Origin: Echinococcus granulosus
Lineage: Eukaryota; Platyhelminthes; Cestoda; Cyclophyllidea; Taeniidae
Direction of reading: 5' to 3'
Length of the DNA: 63,552 nucleotides
NCBI RefSeq assembly: GCF_000524195.1
Contig: NW_020170481.1
Span: 236,738 to 300,289 of the forward strand
The translations under genes were made by a program, and so were the position numbers. Below the pieces are notes generated by a model that searched no databases, was not told where the DNA came from, and saw nothing but the letters and a program-made list of their open reading frames with translations. This document shows, piece after piece, positions 36,396 to 48,055 of this stretch (position 1 is the first letter of the stretch; each line of letters begins with the position of its first letter).

Positions 36396-37554
36396 CCTAC
36401 CAAAGCCAACGCTATCTCCGCCACTTTGTTCTTTTCCCACATGTTTTAGAAAAATTTAAATTCCTTACACGGACCCAGGGTTAGCGCGGGATAGTGAGTA
36501 AACCACAGCTGAATTGAGGAAATCTGTGAAGTAAAGATGCTGAATGTTTCCATTACCTTGATGCGAAAGTGGTAAAGGAATATAATGAGATAACGTCGTA
36601 TGTTATGTTGTAAGTTACAAGTCCATTTACATTTATGTTATAAAGCCGATTTACCTTAAATTCGTGTGCCTGTTCTACGTTAAAATAAATATGTCAGTCT
36701 TGGGCAATTTGTAACAGGATATCTTAGATGACTGAGGACGTTTTCCTTATGTAAATGACACATTTCTCCCTGTACTTCGCCCCATCGCTCCAAGGCGGCC
36801 AAAGCCCTCCACAGAAGCACACAAAGTCAGTGGTAATAAATTTTGTCTTCTCATGCGGTTCCATGGGATATATACTAGCCCTCTTGCCTAATTTCTTATA
36901 TAACCATGTTTAGAGTGAAACGGTAGATCACTTTTGCCGTAAGATTATTAAATGCTGGACCATTAAAATATTATGGTCTTCCGTTGGTATGTAGAGGAAA
37001 ATTTTGCTGTGGATAAAACATGGAATCCAAAAATGCCCCTGCAATTTAACTAGCATTTAGTGCTTTATGGATCCAAGAAACAGTAAGGTACGAGAGCCGG
37101 TAATATTATCAGCAAAGATCTTCCGTGAACACGTAGCATGGAGAACCATCCACATTCATGCTCCCTCTAAGTACACATTATGGTGAAGTCTTGTGCCAAA
37201 AAACACCCAAAAATGAAAGAAAGTGACAAGTTTTCATTCGAGTCAGCGGTAGATTTTGGATATTTCATTAAAATTCAACATGATCATTTGACTTTTTTAG
37301 GAGAGTTATTAACCGGGCAATGAAACAAAAAGAGCAACTCGAATTTCCAAACAAGTATTTTCAAATGCACACATTAAGATGTTACTTTAGTACAAAATCC
37401 TTTGTCACCTTTAAACAGGGTGATGTCTTTAAATAATACGTTCTTTTTTTACTTCTAAGTACGCTACGGAAGTCTACGTGAAAGAGCAAATCGGAAGAAA
37501 AACCTGGAAATGACAACGCTTAATCAATCATCTCTTAACATGGGTGATTCTTAA

Positions 37555-39774
37555 TTTTGACGAGAAAGACTAATATTTTTTAAACAAAGGTTGACAGGTC
37601 CAAATGGTAATCGAGAGGCGCGAGTCCAAAATAAACAGTCCATAAATGAGCTGTACAATGTATACAGGCAACAGCTTTGACAGCTCGTGCCAGCTTTCAT
37701 AGTTCTCAAATTGAGAACATAGTCTGTGGTATGGAGAGCAGGTGCTGCCTATTTTATAGCATTGAATTAGGGCGAGGGTGACGTTCTTGTCCAAGGGCAC
37801 AAAATGGACCTCTAATCCCGATCTGATCCATTGCAAGGATTTGGTGACTAAGGTGCCACCTATAGACACACAGAGAGAAGTTATGAAGCAGGCAGCAGAA
37901 TGAACCTGTGCAATGAAGGCGTTCTGACTTAAAGCGAAGGCCGTCAAAACATCTGGGCAGATGCGTTAATTCGAGAAAATCACTCACCAATCTGTAGGGT
38001 AAGTTTAATGCTACTGAAATGTAGTAAGTAGAAATTATTATTACTCACCAGCCGTGAGTAAATGAGCAACTTAACCGAGCAGCAAAATAATTTTTTTGTC
38101 ATAAAATTTTTTTTAAACAAATGAACACATTTTTAATGTTTTTAATTAGAAGTAAACATTTTGCAACCATTTTTTTCCAAGTGTATTTAGTTTTGTTTTG
38201 TTTCAACTGACTAGATAAAACATAAATAATCGCAATTGTTATACTTAAACTTATTTCTATATTTATTGATTTAAATATTTATTACAGATTTTGTTTTAAT
38301 GGTTCGGTTTGATATTACAGTCTCGTGTATATGAATTGGTGATTTGAGTTTGTGTATTTCTAACTTTATCGGGAGTTCAGTTTTCTTTTCATCTTCCCAG
38401 TCGCATTTCGTAATGCTGTATTCCCAGACGATCGCCTCTTTCTTCGAGGATAATTGCACCATTTCCCTTCCACATCCGGGTGCAGATAACATATTTGTGT
38501 CGTCAGGCATACTACATCATCCCTGCCTTTCAGAGATCTTTCAGTTGTTCAATGATTGCAGTTGTCGGCTTGCCTCTTACTACTCCACCATCATGGCTGA
38601 CTCAGTACCAACAAGTGACTTTCCTCTTATATCTTACCGTGCCCACTTTTCTATTTATTACATAGCGTACTCAGAGGTTTACGAAGAATTTTTATACTTT
38701 TTGATACTTCGACGACGAAATGGTGACCGCCTACGGGGAAAGGGTTTTGGAAATTTGGAAAAATAAAAGCAAACTTTTCACTAATTGATTTGATTGTTCT
38801 TTAATTTAAAGGAAAATGTTAGTAATGCTGATAGATTTTATACCAAGTTAGCTCAGGTTTCCAAGAGATTACCAGCACTTTTGCAGTGCTTATTTGTTCC
38901 ATTTTTCTTGGATGGAATGTCCAACTGCTTGCACGTTGTCACACTTAGGAAGTTTTCTGATCCTTGGATCCATATTAGTGAAAGCAGGTAAAGGAGAAAT
39001 GTTCACTCAGAAGTCTGATTTCGCATTAGGACTTGAAAGACGATCAGTGAGTTCTCCTCCACGCAGCCTGTTGACCGACCGAAAGCGGGTCGTCTGTCTA
39101 GGACTAACCCGACTGGGAATTTGCATAAAGCCCATTCCGTGTAGGAGCCTGATATTGAGAACAAAGAGAGTAATCAGATAATGATAATATACTCCATTCC
39201 GCGATACGGCTCCGAGATCTGGAAATAAACAACAAACTCACTTTTGGGCTGAATTTTTATATTAGGCAAAAATAACCAGGATTAACCAATAGGTTGGCTT
39301 TTATGCTTTGATCATCTTCAAGCTAATGACACTTGTGCAAAAAAAGATGCGAGTGCTGCATTAAAGTTGATAAAGAAATATGAGGAAATAGGAAGCACCA
39401 CTAAGAAGCAGACTTGACTCTCTATCGCTCGAGGGTAGGTAAGTTGGACAGTGAATTTGTTTTTGTCGAAGAATTTTAAAGCATAAATCATATAGTAATT
39501 ATCATTCATTTTTACCTCCTCGCTCACCACTTATTTTATAACTTCTGGGTTACTAAATGCCTATCAGTAGTACGTCAGAGGGGCAGCACCTGCTCCCCAT
39601 ACCAAACTATGTTCTCAATTTGAGAACTTCCAAAGCCGGCACGAGCTGTCAGAGTTGTTGCCTGTATACATTATACAGCTCATTTATGGTCTGTTTATTT
39701 TGAACTCGCGCCTCTCGATTACCATTTGAACCTATCAACCTTTGTTAAAAAGAATTTAGTCTTCTTCGTCAAAA
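37555..39774. mobile_element. inverted-repeat element: ~195-bp arms around ~1.8 kb
   Basis: The left arm (37,555-37,750) and the reverse complement of the right arm (39,582-39,774) match almost base for base over about 195 bp with scattered substitutions and very small gaps. Both arms begin at the outer edge with TTTTGACGA, share AATGGTAATCGAGAGGCGCGAG and contain a 17-bp near-palindrome (GTTCTCAAATTGAGAAC, 37,702-37,718). Outer flanks stop matching right after the TTTT/AAAA. This geometry fits a terminal-inverted-repeat DNA transposon or foldback element. No target-site duplication was convincing. The interior holds only unidentified open stretches (140 codons plus at 38,344; 79 codons minus at 38,271); no transposase motif was recognised. 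An inverted segmental duplication is the alternative. Confidence 0.55.
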
Positions 39775-40295
39775 CGACAGCAAGTGTAGCAAGCGGAAAT
39801 CAATAAGGAATTGCGGGTCGCCACAATAACTACGAAAGTAATGCTCGATTCACCTTATTTTTTTACTAAGCAGGCATCTTCTATCTGTGCTTACCTCATC
39901 CTCCACTTACTCTTCTCTGTCTTCCACACTTCTCTTGATTTTTAAAGTACCTTTGCAATAACAGCTAAGAATGCTGAACTGTTGCACGCATACACACCCA
40001 CATACACGTGTACCTTCATCCAACAGACTGCTTCGCTGCATTGAAGAAGCACCCATTGCTGCACACACTTGTGGACTTTGTAGTAGAGAGTACATTGCCA
40101 CACCAGTAGTGCACTTACCCGGCACATCTTGCCTTAGTGCCAAAGGCACAGAAGTGGCAACACCACGAATGAGGAGTGGAAAGAGGGTTACTTGAAGGTG
40201 GGTGGTGGGTTCTGGCAGACTATCAGTATGACTTCATGACCGTGTCAGGTGTTTGCTTTCACTTACACTGCGATTTCTCGTCTATCAACCGCCAT

Positions 40296-40436
40296 TGTTG
40301 ACTTCGACGGTGACGAACCATCCCACCACTGTCAGTTTTAACTTCCCCTCCTTCAAAGTTAGTGGTGTTAGTGTCATCCACGAATATGGACAGTGCACAG
40401 GAGGTGCATTTGTATCTCGCCAGCCCAGTGTATGAT
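40296..40436 (+). pseudogene. relic resembling the N-terminal half of an FN3 domain
   Basis: The frame reads LLTSTVTNHPTTVSFNF, then FKVSGVSVIHEYG, ending at a stop at 40,435. The alternation and the VS-G-SVI-EYG pattern resemble the first strands of a fibronectin-III domain. A diverged inverted copy (LLTSMVANNPTTVNSNF) lies on the minus strand at 47,090-47,212. No clear donor follows, so it is treated as a relic of the FN3 antigen family seen further right. Assignment is tentative. Confidence 0.35.
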
Positions 40437-41110
40437 GTGACCTCTCATAGTGAAAAACTGCTGACAATCGACCACACAAATTTAGCACTTTTGCTTTTTT
40501 GTTATTTTAGGTTTAATTTTACTGCCACGAAATGGTTTACTTCCAAGCTGTAAAACGGGTCAAGGTTCTGCAATTCAAAAGGTACAACTAAGTAGTTGTT
40601 CTCAATGCATGCTAGAGTTATTCTGCAAAAACAACAGAATGATCGAATTTTCATGCACCCTGGCAAATGAATTTGGGATGTAGTGTATTTTGGCACAAGT
40701 AAAATGGGTGGATGGAGGTTTTATAAGCGAACTTGTCATGTCGCTCCATAACGCTCCTCAGAAAATAGTAAATTGGCGCAACAGCTTAAAAATGTTGATG
40801 CCTGCCACACGCTGCTCAAAAGTTAGGAGGAAACTACAAACTCGCCCATTATAGTACGTGCTTAATCAGTATGCAGAGTAACCTACTAATAAGTATGAAT
40901 CACTGGTTGGAAATGCAAATAGAAATAAAAATATTCATCGAGATTACTGCAATGATAAACAGGTTTGTTAGGTATATGTAAGCAATGCAAAAATTAATAA
41001 TCTTAAAATTCAAGCTGTGATTCATTGCTGTTCTTTACAAACACGTAGTTGTTTTTGAAACAGGGGTTAAACTTGAATACTGTTATTTTTAGATTAAATG
41101 ACACAATCTT
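40380..41110 (+). repeat. diverged paralogous block, inverted relative to the 8-kb unit
   Basis: Scattered but collinear matches link this block to the reverse complement of 49,980-50,715. Examples are GTAAAACGGGTCAAGGTTCTGCAATTCAAA against GTAAAACGGGCCAAAGTTCTGCAATTCAAA (given here only as matching stretches at about 40,549 and 50,505-50,540), and the CTTTACAAACAC...GGGGTTAAACT...AAATGACACAA series near 41,030-41,107. In the unit this block lies just 3' of the antigen-like gene, so the copy here marks an older, inverted duplication of that gene's neighbourhood. Confidence 0.6.
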
Positions 41111-41192
41111 GCGCACATCTAATTACCGTGAACTAGAAGTAAGATGATATCTAAGAATAAAGTGCAATGCAGGCATTTTGGTTCTGTTTAGG

Positions 41193-41327
41193 GCAAACCG
41201 TGGTCAGAGTAGAACTGTATATTCCACGTTTTTGTTCTTATACGTCAACGATTTGGCCTTAAGGCCACTGAGGTGGACTGCCGAACTTAACACGGACGGT
41301 GGGCCCTTCGACGTCGCCGTGGGTTAA
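41193..41327 (+). pseudogene. reverse-transcriptase relic of a retrotransposon
   Basis: A 44-codon frame ending in TAA reads GQSRTVYSTFLFLYVNDLA. It matches the RT box usually written as G-x-x-Q-G-S-x-L-S-P-x-L-F-x-x-Y-x-N-D-L in non-LTR and related retrotransposons. The Gln-Gly-Ser and Ser-Pro positions are already altered and no YADD box follows, so it is a decayed fragment. The surrounding GC-richer sequence ends at about 41,340. Which retrotransposon family it came from cannot be said. Confidence 0.45.
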
Positions 41328-44300
41328 CTGAGAAGGTGTACGTAAACCCAATGAAAGTTGAAAGGATACCTTAATTTTTGTTGTTATTTACACCGATTGT
41401 GAATTCAACCCTCTTGATTTTACTATTGTAACCCTTGTGGTTCCATAATCATGAAGCAGTGTTCGGGTTTCCTATTTTTCGTGCTTTAAGTGCGATGTGA
41501 AGGTATTTACTTTAACGCTCTCTTAGTTTGCATAATGTAGAGCTGGTTGTAGTTAATTGCTTTCTTTACTGCGACAGGTCTTCAGGCAACGGCTTTTACA
41601 AAGACTCCAACTCAGATGACTTACTACTTTACAATCAGATTGTCCTCTACTAGAATGTGTCGGCCGCCTGAAATATTGCAGCAGCTCCAAAAACCCACTG
41701 GGTCTTCTGTCAGGTCGTGTGTGCTGGTGTTCTAGTCAGGTCTGCAGGTCGCTACGTCAGGCATTATTGAATAGATGGAGTGGTATGATTGTGGGTAATT
41801 GTACGGATCTGCATAAGCTACTTTAATAATTCATATCCTGCTGCTTGTCCTTTTCTGTGAAGTAATTTATTATTGCCTGCTGTAGTGTTGTGCTTCGTTT
41901 ACGAATTCTGAAATGTCATTTTTAGAGTTGAAGGACTGTCGGAATTCTTATTGTCTCTGTTGTACTTTTCTAGTGAGAATGATTGTATTTGAATATGTAA
42001 AAAGCATTTAATTTGATCTCAGCTAAGTAGATTTCACTGTTAATGAAAATTTTGAGCCCGAAACAGTAGAGTTAGATACCAGATAATATTCAATTTTTCG
42101 TGATCTTTGTCTGCTTAGCAATAAGGCAAGAAGAACTAGCCATGAGACTGTTTTAGCTTTAGCTGAAGTATATTTAATGGGCCTAGTGGCAGTGGGTGAC
42201 CACGTAGCTACTTAAATATGTCGTTAGGTATGTTTTGTTACTTTAGTCGCGAAGCAGGAGAACGCTTATACCGTGATATTTATAGTTTCCTGACAGCTCT
42301 CTTGTCACTGCGGTTTACGAAACGGTTCACTTATTTTCCCCTCTGGAAAAAGTGTTTTTCATGGCACAAATGCAGTTGTCATTAAAAGGGTGAAGCAAAT
42401 ATTTTTTATGTCAATTTGTTTAACATAAACGGGTTTGAAAGGAACTTTGCCTACTAACAAGCATATTTCTCGCAGTTCAGAATTAGTTTTTTGTAAGCAG
42501 TGCTAAACTCTCAGTTTGAATCAACTCTTCGTAATTTTTAAGCGTTATAGTCTGCTTGGCATTCGTTCCCTTGGTTCCACTTAAACTATCTCCCATGTGA
42601 GTTCGTTGCTCCGGATGTCTATTAAAATGGTTATCAAGTCTTCCGATAATTTTTCATTGGATTGGAAAATGTAGTTGCTAACTAAATGGGCCCAAGCTTT
42701 TTTACTTGAAAGGATTTCTTCTGGTTTACTTGACTCAGTGAAACGCTAGTATGTTTGCATGGAAACGGAGTCGATGACCTTTTGGTTATGCAAAAAGTAT
42801 TCAGTGTTACCTTATAAAACCGGAGTTGTCATTATAAATCTTCCTCTCTCACTTCCACTTATTTGCTTTAGGACTGTTAAATAACTTAGTTTACTATCTT
42901 TGACCAAAAAAGTCTTACAAATTCCTCTTTATTTTTCTATTATTTTAGGAAACATAGGCAGTAGCACAAATGACAAAATTCTCCTTCCAACTTCAGGCAT
43001 ACTTTTTGGGAGCTTCCGGATTTTTGGGTTAACCAAAATTTTGGTGGTTCTGATTAATTTGTTTCAGCCTTACTCAGGAGCAGGAGGCCCACTTTTTGCC
43101 CTAAAATACTTATGATATATATGGTTTCTGCAAAAGTGCACCAAGCCTTAAGAGAAGCATCGCAATTCTCCCTCCAAAAATAGACTCCCTGTCCCCAGCC
43201 CTCCTTTTTGGTACCTCTTGAAGTTGCAAATCAAATGCCTGCCCTAACGATTTAGGTCTGTTTCTGGTTGTTGCACGCGCGCGCTTCCATTGAATGTCCG
43301 TGCAGTCGTCCTTCGAATTGAGACGAGTTGGAGCTGCGACTGAGCCAATGGATTGGTCGTTCGGAGGTGGAGAGTTGCCATAACTAAGCTGAGGAGCCCA
43401 ACAAACGTAGCGACTTCTCTTACCTTCCTGGACATAAAGTGAGTTCGCTGAAACACTGCATTTATTTTATGTTTCGTTTGTTGATAGAGGCACTTATATG
43501 CGACGCCCTGAGTCCCATGTCTGAGCGTGCATTTCACTAGCTTGCCAAAAGGATTGGTTGGTATTGTTAACGCTAGGAAGAGTAGAGGAAATGTGAGGGG
43601 CTGCGGTGTCTGGCTATTTTCTAGAGGCGGGTCTTGGCATTGCAATAACATCTTTATAGTAAAACAGCGGAGGCAGAAGTGTGGAAGAAGAACTGTCATG
43701 CAATCAAAACTGGTCATTTCACGGTGTAATGAATACTCATTTCCGTTTTGTTTTGAGTATTGTGTCCACGGCTTCCAATAGTTTTTACACCCACTCTTGC
43801 AAACACCAATGACAGTGGTGCAATGACCTGGGAAAAGGAAAGGCAGACGATGGCGAGCTGATAGTCTCCTAGGTCATGCTGGAGTGTGGCATCTCAAATG
43901 GATTTTGGTGGGAATCCCATTCGCTCATAATCGTTTTTAACCTGGTCGCTTTGGGGAAGGCTGTCCATCTGGTGGAAGGTAATCGGAGGCCGTAAGTGTT
44001 ATGGAGGGAGCGTAATTTGTGTGCGAATTGCTGTTCGCAGGACTGCTTGTTCGCGAGTCCTATTGCATTACCGTGAAGAAGAAGTAAATTAGGCATTATT
44101 TCAACTTTTTGCTGAAATCTGAAACTATTTACGGTGTGGAAGGGGTAACGGTTCCTTAAAATGGTTGAAAAATTGCGAATAGTGAGTTGTTTCTTCCCTT
44201 CCAACTTTACCAATTGAGAAGAACAGTAGGTTGGGTTTCTAGATCGCCTTGAATGCATGATGATAGGGTCTTTGAGCTCAGAAATGCACTGTTTCCGTTG

Positions 44301-44338
44301 AGAAAACCGAAAATCTGACGCTATCGTGTTTCTCCTCA
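41328..44338. other. gene-poor region, nothing recognised
   Basis: AT-rich up to about 43,200. The minus strand then has open stretches (157 codons at 43,244-43,717; 156 codons at 43,869-44,339) with no domain, unusual composition and GTG/ATG starts of uncertain value. They lie next to the 44,339-44,626 open frame and could be pieces of one decayed retrocopy or element. Confidence 0.3.
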
Positions 44339-44626
44339 CTACGGAGCGTCAAACTTCAAGGTCGTTCGCGCCTCCTTGTCGTCTCCTGCGGCATACTCCC
44401 TAGTCGGCTTTCCAGCCAATCGGACAACGAGACCTTGACGCCGACTAATGAATTTGCGGGTGGATTTAAAGCCCTCCTTGTGGATGTCAAAATGCGCGCT
44501 CAGGTCACCTCTCGCCTTCACTTTGATGGCCAATTCTTCCCATTGCAAAGTGCATGGAATATGTTTTGTTTCAATGGCGTAAATTAATTTGCTTTGGGTG
44601 CTTTTACGAAGCGCATTTTTTCTCAT
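44339..44626 (-). CDS. unidentified 95-codon open frame, possibly a retrocopy
   Basis: ATG at 44,626, stop at 44,339, no intron needed. The C-terminal two thirds has protein-like composition (ELAIKVKARGDLSAHFDI, then GLVVRLAGKPTREYAAGDD) and is much richer in GC than its flanks. An intron-free, GC-rich frame in an AT-rich desert is what a processed retrocopy looks like. I cannot name the parent gene. It could also be chance. Confidence 0.25.
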   Translation of the reverse strand: MRKNALRKSTQSKLIYAIETKHIPCTLQWEELAIKVKARGDLSAHFDIHKEGFKSTRKFISRRQGLVVRLAGKPTREYAAGDDKEARTTLKFDAP

Positions 44627-46753
44627 TCACATATTGTGAACATTGTAGTTGGTGTACGCAAGGTAGATGGAGGCCGGTTTTAAAGTGTGTTTTGTAAGAA
44701 TTATTGGTCGGACTGCTTATTACCGCAAATCTGGTATAGTAAAGACGCCTTTTCTCCATTGATTCACGCTAGAATGTAAGGGAAGGAATAGGGAGAGAAG
44801 TAAAGATCCTATTCATTTAAGGCACGTTATATGTGTCGACTTCGTGGTTGTTAAGTTTGAACTTTTATGAAATTTGACTTAAACTTATAAACGTCGAAGG
44901 AGGCTTTTTGTTTTATACTCATGTCCCCATGCGTTTTAATAGCTTGAATGCAGTGGAGCTACATAAACGTGGATAAAGTGGGTCTTGGATTTATTACTTC
45001 TTTAAGAGATATTGGGACGCTAGAGGCTAAACCTTGCTCTTAACTAATTTCCTTCATAAAATAAGCCAGGAGCGAATTCCATAATATCTTACGCTTAACT
45101 TGTAAGAGTCTGCTCTGAAACTAAAAAGCGTACAAAATAGCTCCTCAACCTTTTTTTACATCTCGCGTGCCTTTCATTTTCAAAATGACACATTTAGTTC
45201 GTTTTCCTATTTCGTCAAAGACGCTTGTAAAAAGTGCTGTGGGGTGTAGTGGATTATCAAACAGACAGAGAATGATTGAGTAAACGGAAGCTTTTCACCG
45301 AAAGTCGAGGCAAAATGTCCTTCTTATGCATACTCAATGAAGAAGAGTGAACTTGACTTTGAAAGAAATATGCATGTTCATTGATTGGGAGATTGGAAAC
45401 GCGGTTCCTTTGAAACCTGATTTCGCCATCAAATCCTGAGCGCTGCTGAGCGTGAAACCTTGCCTCTGCCGCATACATTAGGCGACTTTAAAGCAGCATC
45501 AAAGCACCATTTTGACAATAAACCATCTGTCTACGATATGGAAAATGTGGAGTTTCATGGCACAGTATTTTCAAGTGTCTTAATTTCTGCATCTGGTGTC
45601 ATTTGCTGTCTGTTTGGCGGGTAAAGTCTAGTTAGGAGAGCCCATACCCTAAGCAATTTGACATGGGACCGATTAGTATTACACTGCCTTTGTTTTGAAG
45701 ACGAAATCGTGCCTGTTGTGAGATTTTGTTCCTCGTTTAGTAATTTTAATTGGTTTTACTTTTCTTCAAGCAAGGAGTAGAATGTGCGGGTAGGGTGGAC
45801 GCTGATATGTATTTCAGTAGCACCATCTTACTAACTCCCTTGCAAATTGGTGGTCGTAAACGCAGGTCGATCATTACTGGTACATTTTGATATTTACAAT
45901 CATGACTGTTTCCGTGTGTTTTTTTTACGAACAAATAAGTGCTTTTCAAGTATTGGTTAATTTTCTAATTTTTAACCTATAATCACGAGTTTTTCGGCCC
46001 TGTGAATGCGTGTTGAGCCTGATGTCCTATTAGATTATAACCATTAATATGAAACCGGAGTAGAGTTTATTTAAGATAGATGTTACAGTGCGTTTTGCGT
46101 ATCTCCCGCGAAATAGATAAGTAGATAGGGTGGGTGTGGCACAAGTACTCAAATTTGGGGAAGTTCATATCTTTCAACTTATCACCATTCAAATAGGTAG
46201 TAATATATGGAAGTTTGAGGAAAGACTTCCGTCCTTTTGGCAGCCAATATTTTGCTATTTTTACAATACCTGAAAGACGATGAGGAGTGGTTTTGTGCAA
46301 ATGTTTGACGCAGCTCTGTTTTGTAGTAGGTGCCTCGAATCTTGCCGCTGCATGTCCACGCAAAGTTTGTAAGTTTGCGTGCATCCTTCTCACTCATCTC
46401 GGTTGGGGTTTTTCACTGCCTATATTAATGTTGCTGCCTGGTGAGAGCATTTTCCTCACTCCTGTTTCATCGGTGGAAGTTGTTTTCCACTGCCACACTC
46501 TCGCTCCGTCCTATATGCTCAGTCCGCCTGGCGCACACTGCGGCAGTGGGCTTTACTACCACGTTGTACAAAGGGACCCATAGTTTAAATTTGGTCGAAT
46601 TCTCAACCAAACAGACTAACTCTCCTTGCTTATCATTTACCCTGTTGTTGGTTCGCTTTTTTGTTGTTTTCCTACCTGTTTTTATGCAAAAACACTATAG
46701 CATATTCGTCTCATGTGCTTTCAGGTTTACTAAAATAAATTCTTTTATCACAG

Positions 46754-46945
46754 GTCAAATCATGCTACCTGCAGTAGTAGCTAATTCAACTGCCAACGTG
46801 ATTGGGACAAGTGCAAAGTTCTCACAGGGAGCATCCACTCTTGAGGGCCTGCAACACAACAAATCATACAATGTCTCGCTGGACGTTCGTAGTGGTCAAG
46901 CCAAATTGGGGTATTACTTCGCAAAAATTAGATCACCACCCTCAG
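46754..46945 (+). CDS. intact FN3-type exon of an oncosphere-antigen-like gene
   Basis: 192 nt between an acceptor (TTTTATCACAG) and a donor (TCAG|GTAGGC), symmetric phase 1-1, no stop. The peptide has the second half of a fibronectin-III domain: AKFSQG, STLEGLQHNKSYNVSLDV, LGYYFAKIRSPPSG. It includes the Leu/Tyr core positions and two N-glycosylation sites (NST, NKS/NVS region). Same length and phase as the exon of the gene on the opposite strand in the 8-kb unit. Taeniid EG95/45W-type antigens have this FN3 half followed by a short hydrophobic-tail exon. A candidate tail exon lies at about 47,923 across the 100-N gap. No signal-peptide exon was found upstream, so the gene is partial or a pseudogene. 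Confidence 0.55.
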
Positions 46946-47089
46946 GTAGGCTGGTGCATTTGATTATGATGTGCAACTTCATATCAAAGGGTATTTCTTA
47001 CTAACGCGTTTTCCTTGTGACTTTTGTGGCGTCATGCTTTAAGAGCACATATTGACAGTTGTTAATGCACGATCCCACATGTTTTACAG

Positions 47090-47212
47090 TTGAGCAACTT
47101 TAAGATGTTACGTGATACTCTCATTGGGGTGGCACTGACACTAATAACTTTGATGAAGAGAAAGTTGGAATTGACAGTGGTGGGATTGTTCGCTACCATC
47201 GAAGTCAACAAC
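47090..47212 (-). pseudogene. FN3 N-terminal-half relic, inverted copy of 40,296-40,436
   Basis: On the minus strand the frame emerges from the N gap and reads LLTSMVANNPTTVNSNFLF then IKVISVSA. It is clearly related to the plus-strand relic at 40,296. Both start with the same GTTGTTGACTTCGA sequence. Its upstream part is lost in the gap. Confidence 0.35.
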
Positions 47213-47312
47213 NNNNNNNNNNNNNNNNNNNNNNNNNNNNNNNNNNNNNNNNNNNNNNNNNNNNNNNNNNNNNNNNNNNNNNNNNNNNNNNNNNNNNNNN
47301 NNNNNNNNNNNN
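47213..47312. other. assembly gap (100 N)
   Basis: Exactly 100 N, a placeholder gap. It separates the FN3-type exon at 46,754 from the sequence piece that contains both 8,055-bp copies, so the order and orientation across it rely on scaffolding. Confidence 0.98.
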
Positions 47313-47922
47313 TGGCCATTCTGCATGCTCCATCGAGATAGGTCAAAATTGAGCTGATGACACGGTGTGTGCTGTGGCCTTCCCTCAAGGTAGATTCACA
47401 GAAGGAAGTGCGCAATCGCATTCAGTATCAAGGGGGATTGCGTCTCAGTGGCCACACCGAATCGTGCTTTCTCGGTTTCCAAGTCGCTCTTTTACAAAGG
47501 CATTGTGCATTTGCACTGTCTCCGACCTCCATTTCGTGATAAATGCATCAAGTTGGGGAAGTATGTCGGTGGTGAGAATCACATTTGCAGAGCAGCTAGC
47601 CGTCCCTTTGTTCTCTATTCAAGGCTAACTTATGATTGGAAGCATGTAATTGATTGACACTGATTGTAGGGACAACCATTGTAGGTAATAGCAATAATTG
47701 GCAGTGTCACCACTTCCGAAGCAGCATCTGCTACGTATAAGGTAAATAGCACTCCCGATTCCCTTCTTCGGTTAGTCAATTTTCAGTTCTACGCCGTCTC
47801 AGCACATGCTTCCCTTACTCCTCCATCTATTTTGAGACCACGCCTTCGTACTGCAAACCGGTATAAGCGTTCACCCCCACCAGATGAAGTGGAGGTCATT
47901 TCTGTTGTATTTACATGTGCAG

Positions 47923-48055
47923 AATGAAGTGGATTCCACCGTCATGCCTTACTGGTTCTGCAGGTAGTGCTCTGAAGTTGATCGCATGGCCACGCCGACC
48001 CAGTGCGTGGTGCAGTGCAGTAGTAGTAGTAGTAGTGGAGAGAGGTCGTTGTTTC
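47923..48055 (+). pseudogene. possible relic of a hydrophobic-tail exon
   Basis: After an acceptor (TTACATGTGCAG) the sequence reads VDSTVMP in one frame and TGSAGSALKLIAW in the next, split by a single-base shift. This resembles the STVM...SGSAL...IA start of the tail exon in EG95-type antigens. It then runs into a TAG microsatellite that gives a Val run. On the plus strand it would follow the FN3 exon at 46,754. The frameshift and the repeat suggest it is dead. Copy 2 has the same at +8,055. Confidence 0.3.

Noticed and set aside
38344..38766. 140-codon plus-strand open frame between the inverted-repeat arms
   Set aside because: It starts with TTG, has no recognisable domain, and the opposite strand is also open over part of it. 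Not supported as a gene; mentioned only as element interior.
43244..44339. Two ~156-codon minus-strand open frames
   Set aside because: No domain, no splice context and odd composition. The length alone is not enough to call genes.
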